From positions 124,001-188,000 of the forward strand of contig DASVOS010000004.1 of assembly GCA_036383255.1 (NCBI GenBank): a DNA stretch of 64,000 nt, written 5' to 3'. Of the stretch, positions 55,662-64,000 are shown one piece after another (the first letter of the stretch is position 1; each line of letters starts with the position of its first letter). A model generated the notes under the pieces. The model was not told the DNA's origin and made no database searches. It saw only the letters and a program-made list of their open reading frames with translations. Origin of the DNA: Gammaproteobacteria bacterium. GTDB lineage: Bacteria; Pseudomonadota; Gammaproteobacteria; Natronospirales; REEB76. The position numbers were made by a program, and so were the translations under genes.

Positions 55662-56234
55662 CTACTGGATGGTGAAGGGCGTCAGCAGCGCGCGGTACAC
55701 GGTGGGGAACAGCTGGCCGGCGGCGGGCGCCCCCTGGGCCATGGAATCGGCGTTGTCCGCCGCGGAGCCGGCGCCGGTGGTGTTGTACACCGTGAAGCCG
55801 CCGATCACCTCGTACTTGCCGGTGTCCACCTGGGCGCTGTCGTTGCCGGCCTGGTCCCAGGTGACGGTGAAGGTCTTGGTCTCGCCCGCGGTGAACTCGA
55901 GCGAGGTGAACTGCGAGTCGAAGGTCTGGGTGGCATCCCAGTTCCAGACCACGTCGTTGGTGCCGGCCTGCACCACCGCCAGGTTGTACTCCTGGCTGCT
56001 GTTGAACCACAGCGTCTGGCTGGAGTTGCTGCGGTTGCGGATGGTGAGCACGAACTTGATGGTGTCGCCACGGGCGAAAGCGCTGGCCGGCAGGTTGTTG
56101 GCATCCTGCACCGCGATGCTGGTGACGAACTGCGGGGTGCCGGTGTCATTGTTCTTGCTGCAGTTGTTGTTGCCGAGCAGCATGAGCACGGCGCAGAGGC
56201 CGATCAGATAACGGAACGGGCGACGTAAGGGCAT
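55662..56234 (-). CDS. Secreted BsuPI-domain protein
   Basis: The 190-aa product has a signal sequence (about 1-24, ending LGNNNC, possibly a weak lipobox) and a BsuPI (intracellular proteinase inhibitor) beta-sandwich: FVLTIRNRSNSSQTLWFNSS, FTSLEFTAGETKTFTVTWDQ. Its partner is the dehydrogenase gene two bases downstream. The region upstream holds hairpin copy 4. The role is unknown; extracellular protein-binding is plausible. Confidence 0.78.
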   Translation of the reverse strand: MPLRRPFRYLIGLCAVLMLLGNNNCSKNNDTGTPQFVTSIAVQDANNLPASAFARGDTIKFVLTIRNRSNSSQTLWFNSSQEYNLAVVQAGTNDVVWNWDATQTFDSQFTSLEFTAGETKTFTVTWDQAGNDSAQVDTGKYEVIGGFTVYNTTGAGSAADNADSMAQGAPAAGQLFPTVYRALLTPFTIQ

Positions 56235-56265
56235 TTCACAACCTTAAGATTTGAAGTTCCCAGTG

Positions 56266-56390
56266 CAAGACCGTCGCGAGCGAAGGCAGGGCTAGGCGCG
56301 CGAGGCGAGCAGGAGGGAGTGCACTCTGGGTGTGCAGACCGACTGCGGGTCCGAAGCGCAACAACGCCCTGCCGAGCGCAGCAGGTCTTG
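56266..56390. repeat. Hairpin element family, copy 4
   Basis: Outer stem CAAGACC (56266-56272) with GGTCTTG (56384-56390), extendable to nine of ten; middle GGCAGGGC (56285-56292) with GCCCTGCC (56366-56373); inner TGCAC (56320-56324) with GTGCA (56332-56336), loop of seven. It lies downstream of the amidohydrolase gene at 56449-57741, in the same orientation as copies 2 and 3. Confidence 0.8.
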
Positions 56391-56448
56391 TACCGAGTAT
56401 ACCGCCGTGTGCGAGACAAGGTTGACCGTCTCGCACACGGCGCGTGGC

Positions 56449-57737
56449 TCAATGTGACGGATAGGCCGGCGGTAGCGCCGGCGGGTTCGGTTTGACGTAA
56501 GGCAGGTAGCGGTCGCGCAGCTCGGTCTGGCGGCTGGTCAGCGGCACCGCCTGGCCGCGGATGAACACCGCGTCGGCGAAGCTCGTGACCTCCAGCGGGT
56601 CGCCGCTCCATACCACCACGTCCGCGTCCTTGCCCGCCTCCAGCGTGCCCACGCTCTTGTCCATGCCGTAGATGCGCGCCGGGTTGAGGGTGATGGCCTT
56701 GATGCCCTCCAGCCACGGCAGCCCGTAGGCCACCGCGTTGCCGGCGTACTGCTTCACGTTCCATGACTTGTGGGAGTCGCCGGTCTCGAAGGCCACCAGC
56801 ACGCCCGCCTTCTGCAGCTTGGCCGCGCCCGTGAGTGTCGCGCCCAGGGACTCGAAGGCCTCCGGCAGGTCACGCATGGGATTGAGGATGACCGGTACCT
56901 TCGCCCGGGCGAGGTCGTCCGCCACCATCCAGGCCTCGGCACCGCCGGAGATGACGAGCTTGAGCTTGAACTCCGCAGCGAGCTTCAGCACCGCCCGGAT
57001 GTCGCTGGCGCGGTCCGCCTGCACCACCACCGGCATCTCGCCGCGCAGCGCCGGTTGCAACGCCTCCAGGTCGAGACGCGAGAGCGCATACGGGCGCCGC
57101 GCGGCCTTCTCCCAGGCGGCGCGGTTGGCGCCGAAGTCCTTCGCGTCCTGCAGCGCCTCACGCAGCACCAGCAGCGAACCGTCGCGCGCGCCGCCGGCGA
57201 GCTTCTTGCCCGCCTCGCCGAGCGTGACGAACAGCGCCGCCGGATCCTTGAGCACGAACCCATCCAGGCCATCCAGCGCGATGACCGCGCCGCGGCCCTG
57301 CAGCACGCTGCTGCCGCCGGCCGGTGCCACCATGGCGCGGGTCACGCCCTCCATGCGGTTCACCGGGATCAGCACCGAACGCGGGTTGATGCCGTCCACC
57401 GGGTCGAATGCGGTGCTGTAGCGGGTGCTGTTCAGCGCCTCGTCCTGGGTCTCCTCCACCTGGTCCACTTCGTCCACGCCGAACTGGCTCTGCGGATCGA
57501 AGATGCCGGGGGTCACGAGCTTGCCGGTGGCGTCGATCACCTTGGCGCCGGCGGGCACCGGCAGGTCTGCGCCCACCGCTGTGATCTTGCCGTCCTTGAT
57601 GATCACGGTGCCGTGGTTGATCTTGCCGGCGGCGCCGAGCGTGTACACCGTGCCGCCGGTGATGGCGTAGGTGTCGGCCTGGACGGGAGCGGCGGCCAGG
57701 GCCGCCAGGATCATGCCGATATATATAGAGAGACGGT

Positions 57738-57741
<4 letters not shown>
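56449..57741 (-). CDS. Amidohydrolase-fold protein lacking the metal-binding HxH motif
   Basis: The 430-aa exported protein (signal peptide about 1-22) has the amidohydrolase frame VTPGIFDPQSQFGVDEVDQV, where the family has H-x-H; here it is Q84-S-Q86. Later strands read VVVQADRASDI and VISGGAEAW at the other histidine positions, so metal ligands are missing. The C-terminal GTLEAGKDADVVVWSGDPLE is normal. GTG 57741 overlaps the stop of the upstream intact amidohydrolase; it may be a non-catalytic partner. Confidence 0.82.
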
Positions 57742-59138
<1,397 letters not shown>

Positions 59139-59272
59139 GGGGCGTTCCTTTCTGTGGAGGTCCCGAAGGGGACGGACAGCATACGCAGTTAGCAGAGCCT
59201 TGGACGCGAAAAGCCGTGAATCGTTCAATGCTATGATGCAAACCACTGATTTATATGGGGTGAAAGCGGGTC

Positions 59273-61285
59273 ATGGAACACACCACCCTGCGTTCCATCC
59301 TGATCCTCATGGGGGTCGCGGTGTTCGTGGTGGCGGCGCTGCGCCGCCTGAACGTCCCCGCCGTGCTCGCCTACCTCGTCACCGGCTACCTGGTCGGTCC
59401 CCACGGCTTCAAGCTCATCGGCGACAGCGCCGACACGCGGGAGCTCGCCGAGTTCGGCGTGGTGTTCCTGCTGTTCACCCTGGGACTCGAGTTCTCCATC
59501 CCGCGCTTCATCGTCATGCGCAAGGCGGTGTTCGTGCTGGGCGGCGCGCAGGTGATCCTCACCACCTTCGGCGCCATGGCGCTGGCCCGGCTCATGGGCA
59601 CCAGCACGCCGGTCGCGATCGTGCTGGGCGGCGCCTTCGCCATGTCCTCCACCGCCATCGTGGTGAAGCAGCTCACCGAGCAGAACGAGATCGGCCTGCA
59701 ACACGGCCGCTCGGCGGTGGCGGTGCTGCTGTTCCAGGACCTGGCGGTCATCCCCTTCCTGATCCTGATCCCCTCGCTGCACGACGGGCTCCACGGCGCC
59801 ATCGCGGCCGACCTCCTGTGGGCCTTCGCCAAGGGCACGCTGGCGGTGATCGTGATCCTGGCCGCCGGCCGCTGGCTGCTGCGGCCCTTGCTGCACCAGG
59901 TGGCGACGGCGCAGTCCGCCGAGCTCTTCACGCTCACCGCGCTGCTGGTCACCATGGCCTCCGCCTTCGGCACCGCCTACCTCGGCCTGTCGCTGGCGCT
60001 GGGCGGCTTCCTCGCCGGCATGATGCTGGCGGAGACCGAGTACCGGCACCAGGTGGAAGCGGACATCCGCCCGTTCCGCGACGTGCTGCTCGGCCTCTTC
60101 TTCATCACCATCGGCATGCTGCTGAACCCGTTCACGGTGGCGCGCCACTGGTTCCTGCTCATCGTCGCGGTGCTGGCGCTGCTCACGTTCAAGACCGCGC
60201 TCATCGCCGTGCTGAGCCGGCGCCTGGGATCCGACAACAACGCGGCGCTGCGCACGGGCCTGGTGCTGGCGCAGGGCGGCGAGTTCGGCTTCGCGCTGCT
60301 CTCGCTCGGCCTCGCCCAGGGCATCATGCGCCTGCCGCTCGCCGAGTTCGGCCTCGCCGTGATCGTGGTGAGCATGCTCTCCGGGCCCTTCCTCATCCGC
60401 TACAGCCGGCAGATCGCCGAGCGTTTCTTCCCCGAGAGCGACATCGAGGACCACGACCGGCTGCAGCACGACATCGGCCGCCACCAGGTGCACCTGCAGG
60501 ACCACGTGATCATCGTGGGCTACGGCCGCGTCGGCCAGAACGTGGCGCGCCTCTTGGAACCGGAGGGCTTCGAGTTCGTAGCGCTGGACCTGGATCCCGT
60601 GCGGGTGCGCCACGCGCGCGAGGCGGGCGACCCGGTGTACTACGGCGACGGGACCAATAGAGAGGTATTGCGAGCCGCCGGGGTCGAGCGGGCCCGGGTG
60701 CTGGTGATCAGCTACTTCAAGGTCTCCACCGCCCTCAAGATCCTCGCCCACGTGAAGAAGATGCGGCCGGACCTGCCGGTGCTGGTGCGCACCCGTGACG
60801 ATGCGGAGCTGGAGAAGCTGCAGGCGGCCGGCGCCACCGAGATCATCCCCGAGACGCTGGAATCCAGCCTGATGCTGGCCTCCCACCTGTTGCACGTGTT
60901 GCACGTGCCCATGTCGCACATCCTGCGCAAGATCCAGGAGGTGCGCAGCCATCGCTACAGCCTGCTGCGCAGCGTGTTCCGCGGCCAGGACGCGGTGCCG
61001 ATCGATCCTTCCCATGCGTTCCGCGAGCAGCTGCATACCGTGACGCTCACGCCCGGCGCCCGCGGCATCAACCGCACACTGGCCGAGATGGACCTCAAGT
61101 CCCTGGGCGTGGTGGTGACGGCGCTGCGCCGCGAGGGCGTGGTGGGCCGACAGCCGCCGGGCATCACGGTGCTGAAGCAGGGCGATGTGGTGGTGCTGTG
61201 GGGCACGCCGGAGAAGCTGCAGGATGCGGAGGAGCGGTTGCTGCAGGAGAAGCCGCGCAAGAAATCGGCGGGACCCGCTTCCTAA
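59273..61285 (+). CDS. Kef-type (CPA2) K+/H+ antiporter with RCK domains
   Basis: The 670-aa protein has a 12-helix CPA2 membrane domain (about 1-390, with GVVFLLFTLGLEFSIPRFIV and LLFQDLAVIPFLILIPSL), a TrkA-N/RCK_N domain with IIVGYGRVGQNVARLL (about 410), and an RCK_C domain (about 570-655). Such antiporters exchange K+ for protons and protect against electrophiles. GGGG and GGGT lie before ATG 59273. It is divergent from the amidohydrolase operon. No kefF/G-like ancillary gene is adjacent. Confidence 0.92.
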   Translation: MEHTTLRSILILMGVAVFVVAALRRLNVPAVLAYLVTGYLVGPHGFKLIGDSADTRELAEFGVVFLLFTLGLEFSIPRFIVMRKAVFVLGGAQVILTTFGAMALARLMGTSTPVAIVLGGAFAMSSTAIVVKQLTEQNEIGLQHGRSAVAVLLFQDLAVIPFLILIPSLHDGLHGAIAADLLWAFAKGTLAVIVILAAGRWLLRPLLHQVATAQSAELFTLTALLVTMASAFGTAYLGLSLALGGFLAGMMLAETEYRHQVEADIRPFRDVLLGLFFITIGMLLNPFTVARHWFLLIVAVLALLTFKTALIAVLSRRLGSDNNAALRTGLVLAQGGEFGFALLSLGLAQGIMRLPLAEFGLAVIVVSMLSGPFLIRYSRQIAERFFPESDIEDHDRLQHDIGRHQVHLQDHVIIVGYGRVGQNVARLLEPEGFEFVALDLDPVRVRHAREAGDPVYYGDGTNREVLRAAGVERARVLVISYFKVSTALKILAHVKKMRPDLPVLVRTRDDAELEKLQAAGATEIIPETLESSLMLASHLLHVLHVPMSHILRKIQEVRSHRYSLLRSVFRGQDAVPIDPSHAFREQLHTVTLTPGARGINRTLAEMDLKSLGVVVTALRREGVVGRQPPGITVLKQGDVVVLWGTPEKLQDAEERLLQEKPRKKSAGPAS

Positions 61286-61320
61286 GCCCCGGCCATGAAC
61301 CCCAACCCCAAGGTATTTGA

Positions 61321-62502
61321 ATGACTGACATCGGCACGCCCCTCACCCCCAACGCCACCCGCGTGATGCTCCTGGGTTCCGGCGAGCTCGGCAAGGAAGT
61401 GGTGATCGAGCTGCAGCGCCTCGGCGTGGAGGTGATCGCCGTGGACCGCTATCCGCGGGCGCCGGCCATGCAGGTGGCGCATCGCAGCCACGTCATCAAC
61501 ATGCTGGACGGCGCCGAGATCCGCCGCCTGGTGGAGCTGGAGAAGCCCCACTACATCGTGCCGGAGATCGAGGCCATCGCCACGCCGGAACTGCTCAAGC
61601 TGGAGGCGGAAGGCTGGACCGTGATCCCTACCGCGCGCACCGCGCGGCTCACCATGGACCGGGAGGGCATCCGTCGCCTCGCCGCGGAGACGCTCGGTAT
61701 CCCCACTTCCCGCTACGAGTTCGCCGACACCCTGGAGGACTTCCGCGCCGCCGTGCACGAGATCGGCATGCCCTGCGTGGTGAAGCCGGTGATGAGTTCC
61801 TCCGGCAAGGGCCAGAGCGTCATCAAGAAGGACGGTGACATCGAAGTCTCGTGGAAGTACGGCCAGGAGGGCGGCCGCACCGGCAAGGGCCGCATGATCG
61901 TGGAGGGCTTCATCGACTTCGACTATGAGATCACCCTGCTCACCGTGCGGCATGGTGCAGGGACCAGTTTCTGCGCTCCCATCGGCCACCGCCAGGAGGA
62001 CGGCGACTACCGCGAGTCCTGGCAGCCGCAACCCATGAGCCCGAAAGCCCTGGCGGAAGCGGAGCGCATCGCCAAGCTGCTGAGCGACGACCTGGGTGGA
62101 CGCGGCATCTTCGGCATGGAGTTCTTCGTGAAAGGCGACGCGGTGTGGTTCAGCGAGGTCTCGCCGCGGCCCCACGACACGGGGCTGGTGACGCTCATCT
62201 CCCAGGACCTCTCGGAGTTCGCGCTGCACGCGCGGGCGATCCTGGGACTGCCGATCCCGGTGATAAGGCAATGGGGTCCATCGGCTTCCGCCGTGATCCT
62301 GCCCCACGGCGACTCGGATGCCCCGCTGTTCCGGCAGGTGGACGCGGCGCTCAAGGAGCCGGACACGATGCTGCGGCTCTTCGGCAAGCCCGAGATCCGC
62401 GGCCAGCGCCGCATGGGCGTGGCGTTGGCGCGGGACGCGAGCATCGAGGCCGCCGTGGCCAAGGCGCTGCGGGCGGCCGCGGCGGTGAAAGTACAGTTCT
62501 GA
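61321..62502 (+). CDS. purT: Formate-dependent phosphoribosylglycinamide formyltransferase
   Basis: The 393-aa ATP-grasp enzyme formylates GAR from formate and ATP in purine synthesis. It has [53 protein letters not shown], and [20 protein letters not shown]. The length matches E. coli PurT (392 aa). Confidence 0.96.
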   Translation: MTDIGTPLTPNATRVMLLGSGELGKEVVIELQRLGVEVIAVDRYPRAPAMQVAHRSHVINMLDGAEIRRLVELEKPHYIVPEIEAIATPELLKLEAEGWTVIPTARTARLTMDREGIRRLAAETLGIPTSRYEFADTLEDFRAAVHEIGMPCVVKPVMSSSGKGQSVIKKDGDIEVSWKYGQEGGRTGKGRMIVEGFIDFDYEITLLTVRHGAGTSFCAPIGHRQEDGDYRESWQPQPMSPKALAEAERIAKLLSDDLGGRGIFGMEFFVKGDAVWFSEVSPRPHDTGLVTLISQDLSEFALHARAILGLPIPVIRQWGPSASAVILPHGDSDAPLFRQVDAALKEPDTMLRLFGKPEIRGQRRMGVALARDASIEAAVAKALRAAAAVKVQF

Positions 62503-62532
62503 GAACGACAGACGGTCTCTAGGGAGACGACG

Positions 62533-63414
62533 ATGGATACCACGATCCCGACGGTCAACCGCCGTCCCGGCAAACTCTGGGCCTTCCTGCAGTTCCCGTT
62601 GACGCGTTTCCTGCTGGCGTTCTTCGCCATCTTCATCTGGATAGGCGCCATCCAGGTGGGCTCGAAGCTCGTGGGCGTGGCGCCAGAGAGTCCCCTCGGC
62701 GCCATGCTTGGCCTGCTCATCGCCGTGGGCGTGCTGGTCATCTACGTCTTCTATGTGAGGCTCCTGGAGCGGCGCACGGCAGTGGAGCTGGCGGCAAAGG
62801 GTGCGCAGCGGCATGCGGCCCGCGGCATCCTCGTGGGCGCCGCGCTCTTCTGCACCACCATGCTGGTGTTGAAACTGCTCGGCGCATGGAGCTACACCGG
62901 CACCTATCCCCTCTCCGCCCTCGCCTTCCCCTTCGCCGGTGCCGTGTTCGCGGCCCTGGTGGAGGAGACCGTGGTGCGGGGCCTGCTGTTCCGTATCCTG
63001 GAGGAGAGCCTGGGGAGCTGGATCGCGCTTGGCCTCTCTGCGCTCATCTTCGGCCTGTTGCACGCTGGCAATCATGGCGCCACCCTGGTCAGCACCTCCG
63101 CCATCGCGCTGGAAGCCGGCGTGCTGCTGGCCGCCGCCTACATGTACACCCGCAGCCTGTGGTTCGTGATGGGACTGCACTTCGCCTGGAACTTCACGGA
63201 GGGCGGCGTTTTCGCCACCAGCGTCTCCGGCCACGCGCCCGAAGGCGTGATCGGCGTGCAGTTCACGGGGCCTGAGCTCCTCACCGGCGGCGCCTTCGGC
63301 CCGGAGGCCTCCCTGGCGGCGGTGGTGATTTGTCTCGCGGCAGGAGTCGCGTTCATCATATTGGCCGTCCGCACAGACCGCGTAGTAGAACCCTTCTGGA
63401 TGCGCAACACGTAA
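62533..63414 (+). CDS. CPBP family intramembrane metalloprotease
   Basis: The 293-aa membrane protein has the CPBP motifs EETVVRG (E144, E145, R149), H177 in LLHAGNHG and H216/N220 in LHFAWNF. It is followed by a C-terminal helix. It follows purT by 30 bases and precedes yajQ by ten, so it may share their transcript. It differs in sequence from the CPBP protein at 31803-32543. The substrate is unknown. Confidence 0.88.
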   Translation: MDTTIPTVNRRPGKLWAFLQFPLTRFLLAFFAIFIWIGAIQVGSKLVGVAPESPLGAMLGLLIAVGVLVIYVFYVRLLERRTAVELAAKGAQRHAARGILVGAALFCTTMLVLKLLGAWSYTGTYPLSALAFPFAGAVFAALVEETVVRGLLFRILEESLGSWIALGLSALIFGLLHAGNHGATLVSTSAIALEAGVLLAAAYMYTRSLWFVMGLHFAWNFTEGGVFATSVSGHAPEGVIGVQFTGPELLTGGAFGPEASLAAVVICLAAGVAFIILAVRTDRVVEPFWMRNT

Positions 63415-63424
63415 CGGAGTTCCA

Positions 63425-63910
63425 ATGCCTTCCTTCGATGCCGTCTCCAAGGTCGACACCGCCGAGCTCACCAATGCCGTGGACCAGGCCAGCCGCGAGA
63501 TCGGCCAGCGCTACGACTTCAAGGGTTCCTCCGCCGCCATCGAGCGGTCGGACGACGTGCTGACGGTCTTCGCAGACAGCGAGTTCCAGCTCAAGCAGGT
63601 GACGGACATCCTCTACGGGAAGGCCGCCAAGCGCGGTATCGACGTGGCCAGCTTCGACCCGCAGAAGATCGAGGCCATCGGCGGCGACAAGGCCAAGCAG
63701 GTCATCAAGGTGAAGCAGGGCATCGAGAAGGAACTGGCCAAGAAGATGGTGAAGCTCGTCAAGGACAGCGGCCTCAAGGTGCAGGCGGCGATCCAGGGGG
63801 ACGAGCTGCGTGTCTCCGGCAAGAAGAAGGACGATCTGCAGGCGTGCATGGCGCTGTTCCGCCAGTCCAAGCTCGAACAACCCATCCAATACACGAATTT
63901 CAGAGACTAG
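63425..63910 (+). CDS. yajQ: YajQ family nucleotide-binding protein
   Basis: The 161-aa protein begins MPSFDAVSKVDTAELTNAVD and has IGQRYDFKGSSAAIE, the YajQ (DUF520) signature; it consists of two RNP-like halves. Homologues bind c-di-GMP and can affect transcription. Its stop abuts that of the convergent partial gene. Binding of c-di-GMP is known for Xanthomonas members and inferred here. Confidence 0.95.
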   Translation: MPSFDAVSKVDTAELTNAVDQASREIGQRYDFKGSSAAIERSDDVLTVFADSEFQLKQVTDILYGKAAKRGIDVASFDPQKIEAIGGDKAKQVIKVKQGIEKELAKKMVKLVKDSGLKVQAAIQGDELRVSGKKKDDLQACMALFRQSKLEQPIQYTNFRD

Positions 63911-64000
63911 TTAGAAATTCCACATCCTGAGACCTATCAGTCCCCAGTGGCCTAAGAAAGCGGCCACGCCCAGGCAAGCGACAGCGGCAGCGAGCGCCTG
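63911..64000 (-). CDS. C-terminal fragment of a membrane protein (runs off right edge)
   Basis: The minus strand reads in frame to a TAA at 63911-63913, giving a 29-residue tail with LAAAVACLGVAAFLGHWGLI and then GLRMWNF. It is hydrophobic and uninterrupted, and its stop touches the yajQ stop, the usual arrangement for convergent genes in this window. Too little is visible to name the family. Confidence 0.5.
   Translation of the reverse strand, partial: QALAAAVACLGVAAFLGHWGLIGLRMWNF

Overview
The window is a gene-dense, GC-rich (C/G-ending codons throughout) chromosomal segment. Gene content and order point to a gammaproteobacterium, possibly of the Xanthomonadales/Nevskiales type: a complete atpIBEFHAGDC operon on the minus strand, with parB, parA and rsmG (gidB) on one side and glmU-glmS on the other, plus oligopeptidase A (prlC), yajQ, purT and a prpBCD methylcitrate cluster. 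The rsmG-par-atp order is typical of DNA near a replication origin, but I see no parS site, DnaA-box cluster or mnmG gene. I found no rRNA, tRNA, CRISPR array, IS element or prophage.

Layout. 1-12 kb: a GST fragment, a POT peptide transporter, an FMN reductase, a methyltransferase, a small P-loop kinase, a saccharopine-dehydrogenase-like enzyme, glyoxalase I, a DUF488 protein, a gamma carbonic anhydrase, a diguanylate cyclase, a LemA/GIDE pair and prlC. 12-17.7 kb: exonuclease III, an HD phosphohydrolase, a lipoprotein, a second DUF488 protein, then a divergent regulatory cassette (CGNR zinc-finger regulator, ABM-fold protein, small membrane protein) and a short MscS channel. 17.7-31 kb: the glmS-glmU, atp and par housekeeping block. 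31-39 kb: a solitary Pycsar-effector-like membrane protein, a CPBP protease, an orphan GspE-type ATPase, a membrane-bound XRE regulator, a thioredoxin/NHL protein, and a divergent DDAH/APC permease pair. 39-50 kb: a Rieske oxygenase/MFS/glyoxalase/DUF1761 operon, prpDCB, a PAPS-reductase-like protein, an acrylyl-CoA-reductase-like enzyme and a type II NADH dehydrogenase. 50-64 kb: an outer-membrane barrel and a lipoprotein behind matching promoters, a CHASE2 serine/threonine kinase, a sugar-dehydrogenase/BsuPI pair, two amidohydrolases, a Kef-type antiporter, purT, a second CPBP protease and yajQ.

The most unusual material is non-coding. (1) Four copies of a roughly 125-140 bp hairpin element follow stop codons at 3174-3315, 7077-7203, 54258-54388 and 56266-56390. 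They share a core, but their outer and inner stems differ in sequence while staying self-complementary, which implies selection on structure. (2) The CGNR/ABM divergent promoter region carries two 30-bp operators of identical architecture, and the two genes on its right side share a duplicated N-terminal module. (3) Two envelope-protein genes at 49.6-50.7 kb have promoters matching in sequence and spacing, with a partial third match before prlC. A lone Pycsar-effector-like protein and an amidohydrolase that lacks its metal-binding histidines also deserve a closer look.
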